Of a stretch of 44,990 bases of DNA, positions 37,801 to 43,865 are shown one piece after another (within the stretch, counting starts at the first letter, position 1; every line of letters begins with the position of its first letter). The position numbers and the translations under genes are program-made. The stretch is from Saccharicrinis sp. (GTDB taxonomy: Bacteria > Bacteroidota > Bacteroidia > Bacteroidales > Marinilabiliaceae): assembly GCA_024635555.1 (NCBI GenBank), contig JAGXIO010000122.1, positions 1 through 44,990 on the forward strand, given 5' to 3'. The notes under the pieces were generated by a model that worked only from the letters and a program-made list of their open reading frames with translations, had not been told where the DNA came from and ran no database searches.

Positions 37801-38127
37801 GAAGGTACACTTAATAGGCTAACCCATAATATTGACTTAGAAACGTTATCGCAGCCTAGAACAACAGCTAGTGTGAAAATACCCCAAGGATATAAAATAA
37901 AAGGATTTGCAGGGATTGAGACTGGCCAAAATTATTGGAAGGCAGCAGATGGTGTTTCTTTTACATCAAACAATGGCCTTAATCGTATTGTAACTTCTGG
38001 TCCAGGTAATTTTTCATTTCCTTCTAATGGATTGAGAACAGTTACAGGAAGAATTTTTGGTGCAGGAATAAATGATGGGACTATATTTGCCCCAAATACA
38101 TTTAGAGTTATCATTAGAATAAAATAG
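31840..38127 (+). CDS. SpvB/RHS polymorphic-toxin-like protein
   Basis: I start this 2095-aa protein at ATG 31840, which gives a signal peptide (MNKHIYILLVWLG to LTFSQ); an earlier in-frame ATG at 31768 lies inside the preceding gene. An SpvB-like domain follows (MNLSYNSQSGYGIAGLGWS-like, near residue 140). Calcium-binding DxDGDG-type FG-GAP repeats lie at about 400-700 (DFDGDGSED, DLTGDGIPE, DLNGDGLAD). RHS/YD repeats run from about 1000 to 1770. The RHS core signature ends at DPDGEFW (residue 1786). Beyond it comes a Gly/Ala-rich hydrophobic segment (about 1790-1905) and a variable tip of about 170 residues that I do not recognise. This matches the RHS design of an encapsulating cage with a C-terminal effector. 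The Gly/Ala segment may help translocate it. Confidence 0.9.
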   Translation: MNKHIYILLVWLGIFPALTFSQETAESFTLKDPLTGNIEYIARDYIKLINGFHYNATNNESFKAYVDNGVLFAPTANTYKTPDGQITTDKTLGGVVGAIPGSFNVTGSGGASYTIPIEGVMGMDGMQPNMSLSYNSQSGYGIAGLGWSIGGLSAITKVPKNKYFDGEITGMEWDGTYALDGVRMINTVGNEYYLENDVTRKIIKIEDSNGAIYFKVNTKEGLEITYGMKKSAKSYIGYNNDVDDGGNIYTAWYIERVENKNGAYVEYNYLNDLYSSTSDWDYYKNFRIDEAIYGHTQSNKIGSVKFKYVTRTDVSKGYIDGFEVVSDMRLSSIQVKVSETTIRTYQLSYTDNNTYSWLESLELFGSDGTKYNATVFENSANNIEYQTNSVEDFIIPQGKRLLTTLTADFRGDGRSDFAYLFGIPDNNNQGGVTDVELVIFDDCDPRKQRSESYVLGSLYYDPISEGRGWPDFKESRFGDFDGDGSEDMIKLMNGNNKIGLWYFSFKENELNDSQSIIIDQTSNIKPFIDISDLTGDGIPEVIIIENNPTYFNGIYTYEANILVGWGGMVNVEFNISVNSKITSVKGGNLISNGKSDLLLVLENSNVILENIYDGNNYLASTAYQDISNLIPDFEDDNFYDLGNFNNDNLTDIIYQYDNSKWRIAYNKGNGQFVLKDYTFNSSDQTGDGGDNDDPDQDAFYICDLNGDGLADLVFGDEKLKEFPDIWGPYFNYENTIWSYYVQTKDGFSLLKSETNKIRANEVVVLDFYGKGYTNFCFKQRKNNDLVIQDINCSFKPTLLKSIETGLGSKISIVYKGLIDDNIWDDENLGEEDYVQSYNSMNNVVWSVNDGVSLMAYKYKTPVIHRNGKGFLGFLSTEINNLTTGISSITNSILNTDVSILIPQSQIQSCSRGNISINNTTFEVEHDTGNKRYRLLLTRNEVNDQLNYLTTTQSFVDANNKHTYDEYNNPKKITITKGDNTTVTDIIYDDNGAWCANKPTLTTITQTNPNGSITRKYESIYNDKGNLTLKIDDKDDPLEVRTDYNLPNKFGYATQIVSSTDAASITKTIAYTPSGRFIESETDENLVKTVSYIYNETLGILESETSEIGTITYKYNGFERLKETVYPNGTKEDNVLQWAGDEGPLEANYFAYSRSTMQSPIWTWYDKNNRKIREDYFELNGKVYVDTKYKDGRLFQVSDPYYEGDTKVWATTNLYDSFGRLLNSETPLGNIAYDYSEARTVKVTTPNSTKETILNAQGNVEKNIVNNKSVEYSYWPTGNVFTATPEDGTAVETHFDIKGNRTLLNDPNAGMVSTTYNGFGEILTNEKRGRNDTEIINTIYTYDEHTGLLDLVTKDGIVTDYEYYEDFQLKTISIDGVHSETYSYDEFNRVTTVNETIEGSKQLAETIVYDDYGRIGKKIYPSGYIVNYYYNQYSQLTSITDKNNYPIWTAVESNAKGQLTDALKGGLECTYAHDTRNLPSSIKVGNVVDMSYEFNDKAQLLSRTDNVTDNMEEFNYDSKNRLLGWTLKRTNENSVVNSMVYNPTTGSIVGKSDIKYTMHYGENNFGPHAITSVEGKPVSFSDDEQFIKYTSFKKVKEITEGSLSLEIKYGIDEQRRKASYSGGIHDGLTKYYFNNYEEEHKDGEVRKVHYISGGNGLTALYIETNGVGKLYHVVTDYQGSLIAITDKDGIIASFEGSEQRFAFDPWGNRRDPQNWTLPDNRTSWLTDRGYTMHEHLDAFGLINMNGRVYDPLLAQFLSPDPYIQSPDNWLNYNRYGYCLNNPLIYTDPDGEFWHLVIGAAIGGVFNWAANGAEFTWDGLGYFGIGAAAGALGAGVGAGISSAMATGGTFGAGFVGSSAAMTASSSFVSGAAIGAGAGFSSGFVSGAGNSWMGGSNFGEGLWSGIKTGGIGGASGALLGGIAGGMHAYDGERNFWNGDNVEIGRTRLSFNNSPVSPDKLFYVDAKGDLYSLRQFNNPINRRINTAFYTEEGTLNRLTHNIDLETLSQPRTTASVKIPQGYKIKGFAGIETGQNYWKAADGVSFTSNNGLNRIVTSGPGNFSFPSNGLRTVTGRIFGAGINDGTIFAPNTFRVIIRIK

Positions 38128-38128
38128 A

Positions 38129-38932
38129 ATGAAACAAATAATATCAATTATCTTTTTGCTTTACGGTACTGTTTCTGGTGCATTAGGGCAAGAAGGACTT
38201 AAAGAAATAGTCTCTTTTACATATCATTTAAGTTATGATGATGCTGTTTGGTATATCATAGAACCTTGTTTTAAATACGACAATGGAGTAATCAAGTGCG
38301 AAAAGGATAGCATTCTTAGTATAGACGTTAGGTTGTCTGATGTTTTCCCATTCACATATGAAATTGATAACGGTTGGTTTATAGGTAAAAGATGTTTTAG
38401 GCATAATAATCTTGAAAAATGTAATGTTGATAGCATCTTAATTTATACCCCTTTTAAATATTTTAGTGACGAAAATAAACCTAATAAAGAAGATACATTA
38501 TCTGTTGTTGATTATTCAGCTCTATTACATAAGTTAGGAGAACCTAAGATATTTGGAACAAATACAGAAAATGATATTCTCCGGTTTATACTTATATCGA
38601 AATATGAAGTAGATATTTTTCGTTTGAGTAAAAAACAAGAAGTAATATCAATGAATTACAAAAATATAATGTTAACTGAGGACATGAAAGTTACTAACGA
38701 CACTACATGCGTAATTAGTTTAAAAGCCTATTATAAACTAATAAAAAAATTGCATAAGGGTAATTATTGGGAGTTGAATAAGAGTGTTGCAATATCACCA
38801 AGAAATATCTTAATAGAAACTCTTTTAAATGGTCAGTATTATTTTCTTAATAAGAACTCTAAAGAAATAGAGTTAGAAAATAAAGAATTATTGAAAATTT
38901 TTCCCTTTCTGAAAAGACTTATAAAAAGTTAA
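38129..38932 (+). CDS. Small exported protein with internal Cys repeat, candidate RHS partner
   Basis: This 267-aa protein starts 1 bp after the RHS stop. It has a signal peptide (ending LGQ, about residue 21). Residues 41-63 and 83-104 are an internal duplication: W-[YF]-I-x3-CF-[KR]-x-[DH]-N-x-x-x-x-KC-x-x-DSIL, with the pairs C47/C57 and C89/C98. The rest is not recognised. Position, tight spacing and export signal fit an immunity or chaperone-like partner of the RHS tip, but nothing proves it. It could instead be an independent surface protein. Confidence 0.6.
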   Translation: MKQIISIIFLLYGTVSGALGQEGLKEIVSFTYHLSYDDAVWYIIEPCFKYDNGVIKCEKDSILSIDVRLSDVFPFTYEIDNGWFIGKRCFRHNNLEKCNVDSILIYTPFKYFSDENKPNKEDTLSVVDYSALLHKLGEPKIFGTNTENDILRFILISKYEVDIFRLSKKQEVISMNYKNIMLTEDMKVTNDTTCVISLKAYYKLIKKLHKGNYWELNKSVAISPRNILIETLLNGQYYFLNKNSKEIELENKELLKIFPFLKRLIKS

Positions 38933-38976
38933 TGCTAAATACACTAGCTATATTAAGATTTTATCCCCCGCTATCG

Positions 38977-39144
38977 CACAGCCTGCTCCGTCACAACGGA
39001 GATTGTATCGTGTGATATAAAGAAAACTAATTGGGTATATTACTAGCATAAGACAACAAAAGCTGCATTAGAAACAATGCGGCTTTTGTTGTTTTTAGGA
39101 AGAAGCAATCCAATACAATATTCGTTTTAACCGAGCAGGCTGTG
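38977..39144. repeat. 12-nt inverted repeat flanking the terminator
   Basis: CACAGCCTGCTC (38977-38988) is the exact reverse complement of GAGCAGGCTGTG (39133-39144). Between them lie a small hairpin, CTCCGT-CACA-ACGGAG (38986-39001), and the terminator. The pair may be the ends of a small mobile or repeat unit, or chance. Confidence 0.4.
39053..39096 (+). terminator. Strong intrinsic terminator of the RHS locus
   Basis: ACAACAAAAGCTGCATT (39053-39069) pairs with AATGCGGCTTTTGTTGT (39076-39092) over 17 bp with one G-U pair and a 6-nt loop, followed by a T-run to 39096. It is placed about 120 bp after the stop of the last RHS-locus gene, so it should end that transcript. Confidence 0.8.
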
Positions 39145-39168
39145 AAGTAATTGAGGGGGGGAGGTTTT

Positions 39169-39318
39169 TTATTTAAACGGATTTACAATAGTAAGGCTGT
39201 TTTCAATAAACTGTCCGTCCTGCATATCTTCGGAATAGAGTGTTTTGCAGTTACAAGATAATGCAGCCGAAACAATCAGCGAATTATAAAAAGAATACTG
39301 GTATTTATTCGCATTTGG
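39169..39318 (-). pseudogene. Truncated PIN-domain (VapC-like) toxin remnant
   Basis: On the minus strand this reads NKYQYSFYNSLIVSAAL, then CKTLYSEDMQDGQFIENSL and TIVNPFK before TAA at 39169-39171. This is the usual C-terminal end of PIN-domain ribonuclease toxins (YDSLIV, YSEDM, NPF). The aspartate of the YDSL motif has become Asn, and the N-terminal two thirds are missing, so it is a decayed toxin gene. Confidence 0.75.
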
Positions 39319-39319
39319 C

Positions 39320-39339
39320 AAGCCCGAGCAATCGGGCTT
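39320..39339 (+). terminator. Short hairpin inside the decayed toxin-antitoxin region
   Basis: AAGCCCGA (39320-39327) pairs with TCGGGCTT (39332-39339) around GCAA, followed by TTT. It reads as a plus-strand terminator, but no plus-strand gene precedes it, so it may be incidental. Confidence 0.4.
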
Positions 39340-39344
39340 TTTAA

Positions 39345-39461
39345 TTATCTATTTTTCCATAACTCAGGGTCTCGGCTTGTATGCAATACAGCCGAAATGA
39401 TTATGGTTTCATTTTTTTCATCAATTGTAAAGTGAACCATAAACGGGAACACATTTAAAAC
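39345..39461 (-). pseudogene. RelE/ParE-type toxin remnant
   Basis: The minus strand reads VFPFMVHFTIDEKNETIII, then SAVLHTSRDPELWKNR before TAA at 39345-39347. This is the C-terminal half of a RelE/ParE toxin, and follows the antitoxin stop with the usual overlap. The N-terminal half is missing, so the gene is dead. Confidence 0.78.
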
Positions 39462-39690
39462 TGCAGTTCTTTTTCAATATCGTCCATAGCAGAATCAAAA
39501 TCCATTGCAGAACCTGGGTTTTGCTTGTAATCATCAAGGCGTTGCCTTACCAAATCTTTGTGCCATTCTGGAATATCGATATCTTCCCTTTCAATATTTT
39601 GTATTTATTTTTAAGGTCGTTCCATTCGTTTATCGGAATGAATACACCTGTTGTTTGTCCTTTGCTGTCTGATATTTATTGTAAGTTCAT
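39455..39690 (-). pseudogene. Decayed addiction-module antitoxin
   Basis: From ATG at 39690 the minus strand reads MNLQ, then TAA, then ISDSKGQTTGVFIPINEWND in frame, then a one-base frameshift, then DIDIPEWHKDLVRQRLDDYK to DIEKELQF and TAA. This is a typical antitoxin of the addiction-module family that pairs with RelE/ParE toxins. An in-frame stop and a frameshift make it nonfunctional. Regions 39145-39168 and 39691-39768 hold nothing further that I recognise. Confidence 0.8.
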
Positions 39691-39818
39691 AATCGTTTAA
39701 ATGTAAGATGTGTATGCTTTAATCCTGCATGCTAACAATACAAAAATAACTAAATTATATAGCATAAAAAAAGAGGCACCAAATGATGCCTCTTGAATTA
39801 TTTGTTTTTACAATACTG

Positions 39819-40499
39819 CTATTGCAATACAAAGTTAATAGGTACAGTATACGATACCTTAACGGACTTACCACGTTGCTTACCAGGTTTCCATTTAGGC
39901 ATGGACTGAACAACACGAATTGCTTCTTTGTCCAGGTTTGGATCTACGCCTCGGGCAACTTTAACCTGTGTAACGCCACCGTCGGTGCCTACAACAAATT
40001 GAACGTAAACACGTCCTTGAATACCATTTTCCTGTGCAATAACCGGATATTTTACCGACTGTGCAATGTATTTTCTTAATTCACCATCTCCACCTGGAAA
40101 CTCGGGCATTTCCTCCACGATAAAAAATACAGCAGCATCATCAGATTCCTCTTCTTCTAAGGAAACATCAAATTCAATCTCCGTATTCTCATCAATCTCG
40201 GTATCTTGAATATCAAGTTCCTCATCCAATTCCACATCATCATCCACAATGTTTAAAACATCGGTAACCCTTGGTGGTGGGGGTGGAGGGGGTGGTATAA
40301 CTTCCTCCTGCCTAGTGATGGGCACAATTTCCTCCTCAGCTGCAACTTCATCAGTCATGTTGAACTTGTTCGCATCTATGTCGGTAGTTTTCCATTCAAA
40401 TGCAATTAATACAAGTGCTAAGACCACTACCAAACCAATCTGCATGAAAACTGCTTTTTTGTTTTCAAGATCCGCTTTTGGTGACTTTTTTACTTCCAT
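39819..40499 (-). CDS. TonB-family energy transducer
   Basis: This 226-aa protein has a cytoplasmic lead, one membrane helix at about residues 18-36, a periplasmic stretch with eight prolines (about 70-77) and many acidic residues, and a C-terminal TonB domain from about 128. The domain holds the Bacteroidota box EMPEFPGGDGELRKYIAQ and the closing VKVSYTVPINFVLQ. It would couple proton motive force from ExbB/ExbD to outer-membrane transporters. No exbB or exbD gene is adjacent. It is divergent from tetR, with a 242-bp shared gap. Confidence 0.92.
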   Translation of the reverse strand: MEVKKSPKADLENKKAVFMQIGLVVVLALVLIAFEWKTTDIDANKFNMTDEVAAEEEIVPITRQEEVIPPPPPPPPRVTDVLNIVDDDVELDEELDIQDTEIDENTEIEFDVSLEEEESDDAAVFFIVEEMPEFPGGDGELRKYIAQSVKYPVIAQENGIQGRVYVQFVVGTDGGVTQVKVARGVDPNLDKEAIRVVQSMPKWKPGKQRGKSVKVSYTVPINFVLQ

Positions 40500-40667
40500 A
40501 ATAAAATTAGTTTTTGATGTCTAAAGATAACCATTTCTGCAAGGTTAATCAATTATTTTTAATATTTAATATCTGGGTTGTTTTTTTTGAGAGCATAAAA
40601 ATAGGACTTTAATCTAAAACCAAAGATTATTTGCTCATTTATTTCTAAAAATTACAACTAAAATATT

Positions 40668-40697
40668 TTTGTAGCAATTAAAATATACATATATTTG
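40668..40697 (+). promoter_or_regulatory. Promoter of the TetR-efflux operon
   Basis: TTTG at 40668-40671, an 18-nt spacer and TATATTTG at 40690-40697 fit the Bacteroidota consensus TTTG-N~19-TANNTTTG. The transcript would start about 40 nt before the tetR ATG. The first TetR half-site overlaps the -7 element. Confidence 0.6.
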
Positions 40698-40737
40698 AAC
40701 CCGAAACTCAAAAGTTCAAATAGTATATTGTTCAAAT
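40693..40737. promoter_or_regulatory. Three-half-site operator candidate for the TetR regulator
   Basis: ATTTGAAC at 40693-40700 is the exact inverse of GTTCAAAT at 40714-40721, and a second GTTCAAAT follows at 40730-40737, just before the tetR ATG at 40742. This is where an autoregulating TetR protein would bind, over the -7 box and start region. Confidence 0.5.
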
Positions 40738-40741
40738 TATC

Positions 40742-41311
40742 ATGACAGATAAACAAAATACCAAGAATAAATTGCTCGATGTGGCTCATCAGGTTTTTAA
40801 ACATTATGGTGTTCGCAAGACAACACTCGATGATATTGCCATAAAATTCGGAAAAGGGAAAACGGCTATCTATTATTATTATACTAGTCGCGATGCTATT
40901 TTTAAAGCAGTGCTGGTTAAAGAGGTACAGTCAGCAATTACGGAAATTCAGACTGCAGCAGAGCACAAAAACACCCATACCGAGCAGATTAAGGCATTTG
41001 TTGACGCGCGATTAAAAGTGGTGGCTCAGACTCCGGTTTTAAATGAAGCTTGTCTGGAGGAGAAATTCAAAAACAACAAATGGATTGAGCAATTGAGTCA
41101 GAAGTATATGCAGGATAAAATAAACATCCTCTCAAATATTTTGCAAGATGGAATTCATAGTGGCGTTTTTAAATTGGATAATCCTCAATTAGTGGCACTG
41201 GCCATCGAAACTGCATTAAAAGGACTTGATGCTTATCATCTAACCAACGGACAGGATAAAAAGCATCGGGAAAAGTTGATTAATATCTTGTTCTACGGTT
41301 TGATGCAATAA
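40742..41311 (+). CDS. TetR-family transcriptional regulator
   Basis: This 189-aa protein has an N-terminal helix-turn-helix (TTLDDIAIKFGKGKTAIYYY, residues about 29-48) and a helical ligand-binding C-terminal half. It is first in an operon with TolC, HlyD and ABC-2 genes, so it should repress this efflux system and release on binding a substrate. Autoregulation is suggested by the repeats in its own leader. Confidence 0.92.
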   Translation: MTDKQNTKNKLLDVAHQVFKHYGVRKTTLDDIAIKFGKGKTAIYYYYTSRDAIFKAVLVKEVQSAITEIQTAAEHKNTHTEQIKAFVDARLKVVAQTPVLNEACLEEKFKNNKWIEQLSQKYMQDKINILSNILQDGIHSGVFKLDNPQLVALAIETALKGLDAYHLTNGQDKKHREKLINILFYGLMQ

Positions 41312-41357
41312 ATAGTCAATAAAATTTTACCCCCAATAATTTAATAGTTTTAAAAAA

Positions 41358-42833
41358 ATGAAGCAAAAAATATTACGGACTTGCTTTTTTAGCGGACTGA
41401 TCATCACAGGGATGTCTGTTCAGTCTGTCAATGCTCAAAATCAACTGCAATGGATGGTAGAGCGTGCATTTGAAAAGAGTAGTGAAATAAAGATAAGTCA
41501 GAAGGAAGTTGAGAAAGCCCGAATCGATCGTTCGCGTGCATTCTCGGCCTATCTGCCTAAAGTTACTGCCGAAGCATCGTACACTTATATGAATGCCCCT
41601 ATTGAATTCCCCGGGGATTTGCAGTCCTTACTTACCAAAACCCAAAGTATGCTGGTGAAAGAAACGGCAGCCATGGCAACATATTCGTTACCTTTAGGTA
41701 CTCCGGGAAAAGTCGATTTCTCTACACCATATCAGGTAACTATGCCGGATGGTTCAGTAGTTCAAACGCCTTTGGGTACGCTGGTTTCGGATAACGTTAA
41801 AGGGATACCGGCTATTCAGGATCAGGACTTTTTAAAAGTCAATGTCAATGCACAGATGTTGTTGTTTAGTGGTTTAAAGGTGCCATACTCCTTAAAAGCA
41901 GCTAATCATCAAATTGCTGCACGTCAGCTTCAGGCCGAAGGTCAAGAGGCCGACCTTGTGACCCAAGTGGTGGAGGTGTATGACCAGATGGCTGTATTGG
42001 CACAAAGTGAGAAGACGATCAATCAGACGGAAACATTGTTGGCCGAGCAGAAGCGATTTGTTGACAAAGCATTGGCCAATGGTTTGACCATTGATCTGAA
42101 TCGTCAAAAAATTGATCTGGCTATCGAACAACTCAATGTGAAACGGATTGAACTCAATTCAGGACGCCGATTATTAAGTATGAAAATGGAGGAGTTGACG
42201 GGTATATCTTCTGATTCGATTATGACGTTATCGTTTGTGATTGAACCTTGGAGTGTACGTGGCGGAGAGGCTATGAATGCGAATCAACGTCCAGAGATAC
42301 GAGCCTTAAACGAAGCCATTATAGCAAGCGATTATAAACGCAAATCGGAAAATACGGACTATGTGCCTAAGGTGATGGCCTTTGGAAAAAAGGAATTGAT
42401 AACTGAAAGCCTCACCATGCTCGATCCCGAATGGTATGTAGGCGTGGGCGTAAAATGGACGCTATTTGATGGTTTATCGGCACGAAATAATGCACGACAA
42501 ACAGCCATTGAGCGCGATATTTTATTGGAGAAAAAGAGCAATACATTGGAGATGGCCAATATAAAACTGGAAAAAGACAGGTTGGACATTATTAAAGGCA
42601 ACCAGTTAATTGAAACGGCTAAAAAGCAAAAAGAGCTTGCTGCCGGCATGGTACGCCTTAGCCAGCGCCAAATGGAACAAGGATTGGTAACACTTAACGA
42701 CCATCTTAGCATAATCAATGAATATGAAAAAGCCAGCCTTTATCTTATTCATAGTATTGCCGATCAGCGAAAAGCATCGGTTTCTTACTTGCAGTCGGCT
42801 GGAATGCTTACCGTGGATAAACTTCCCCAATAA
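41358..42833 (+). CDS. TolC-family outer-membrane efflux protein
   Basis: This 491-aa protein has a signal peptide (to VNAQN) and long alpha-helical repeats with beta strands, the TolC/OEP pattern: ERAFEKSSEIKISQKEVEKA near residue 35, a second helical repeat near 305, and RLSQRQMEQGLVTLNDHL near 435. It forms the outer-membrane channel of a tripartite pump with the next two genes. It is 46 bp after tetR. Confidence 0.92.
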   Translation: MKQKILRTCFFSGLIITGMSVQSVNAQNQLQWMVERAFEKSSEIKISQKEVEKARIDRSRAFSAYLPKVTAEASYTYMNAPIEFPGDLQSLLTKTQSMLVKETAAMATYSLPLGTPGKVDFSTPYQVTMPDGSVVQTPLGTLVSDNVKGIPAIQDQDFLKVNVNAQMLLFSGLKVPYSLKAANHQIAARQLQAEGQEADLVTQVVEVYDQMAVLAQSEKTINQTETLLAEQKRFVDKALANGLTIDLNRQKIDLAIEQLNVKRIELNSGRRLLSMKMEELTGISSDSIMTLSFVIEPWSVRGGEAMNANQRPEIRALNEAIIASDYKRKSENTDYVPKVMAFGKKELITESLTMLDPEWYVGVGVKWTLFDGLSARNNARQTAIERDILLEKKSNTLEMANIKLEKDRLDIIKGNQLIETAKKQKELAAGMVRLSQRQMEQGLVTLNDHLSIINEYEKASLYLIHSIADQRKASVSYLQSAGMLTVDKLPQ

Positions 42834-42895
42834 CCCCAAATATTAAATTAGCAATACACACGAATTATTTTTGACTTCTCGAAAAAAACAGAATT

Positions 42896-43855
42896 ATGAA
42901 ATACACTTTATATATAATTTCAGTAATAGCCCTCCTACTTAGTGGCTGTAATCATCCTCAGGAAACCATATTCGAAGGAAGAGTAAAACGGGAAACCATT
43001 TCTGTTGCTCCCAAATATGCTGGTCGCATTGAGCATCTCGGCGTACAGGAAGGTGATATAGTGCAATTGGGCGATACGCTGGCCATACTTAATATACCGG
43101 AAGTGGAAGCAAAAAAACAACAGGCCGAAGGTGCAGTACATGCAGCCACTTGGCAGTATCAAATGGCAGTGCATGGTGCTACACCGGAACAAAAAAATCA
43201 GGTAAGTGCCATGTTCAATGCGGCAAAAGAGCAATTTGAGTTTGCCGAAAAATCATTGGAGCGGGTTCGTAACATGTATAACGATAGTTTGGTGGCACCA
43301 CAGGCATACGATGAAGCGTTGACCAAATATCTGATGGCGCAATCGCAATACGAAGGTGCTCTGGCCAAACGTGAGGAAGTAATGGGCGGACTGAGGGATG
43401 AGCAAGTGCAGATGGCGTTAGGACAAAAGCAACAAGCCGAAGGAGCATTGAAAGAGGCCAAAGTGGTATTTTCGGAGCGCTTTCTTATTGCCCCCAAAGA
43501 AATAACCATCGAAACCATATCACTTCACGAAGGAGAACTTGCGCTTCCCGGTTATAATATTTTTGTGGGCTATGATGCCCAATCCACCTGGTTTCGGTTT
43601 ACGGTAAATGAGGCGCATATTGCCAAATTTAAACAAGGGAAAACGTATGAGATTACACTGCCGTTCGAATCAAACCGTGTTATTAAAGCCACATTGGTGT
43701 CGGTGAACGAATTGGCAAAATATGGAAATCGGTCGTCATCGTACCCTAATTACGAACCTGGACAGGCGGTGTACGAACTGAAACTACAGCCTCTGAATCC
43801 GGACGAAGCATCCCATCTTTTTACCAACTATACGGTCAATCTCACCATCCAATAA
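42896..43855 (+). CDS. HlyD-family membrane-fusion lipoprotein
   Basis: This 319-aa protein is predicted to be a lipoprotein: LLLSGC gives the lipobox, with Cys18 as the first mature residue. It has the biotinyl-lipoyl-like part (ISVAPKYAGRIEHLGVQEGD), an alpha-hairpin with Ala/Gln/Glu repeats (about 75-190) and a beta-barrel (FRFTVNEAHIAKF). It bridges the ABC permease and TolC. The YbhG/HlyD type is the closest match. The next gene starts 10 bp downstream. Confidence 0.92.
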   Translation: MKYTLYIISVIALLLSGCNHPQETIFEGRVKRETISVAPKYAGRIEHLGVQEGDIVQLGDTLAILNIPEVEAKKQQAEGAVHAATWQYQMAVHGATPEQKNQVSAMFNAAKEQFEFAEKSLERVRNMYNDSLVAPQAYDEALTKYLMAQSQYEGALAKREEVMGGLRDEQVQMALGQKQQAEGALKEAKVVFSERFLIAPKEITIETISLHEGELALPGYNIFVGYDAQSTWFRFTVNEAHIAKFKQGKTYEITLPFESNRVIKATLVSVNELAKYGNRSSSYPNYEPGQAVYELKLQPLNPDEASHLFTNYTVNLTIQ

Positions 43856-43865
43856 ACTCATTGTT

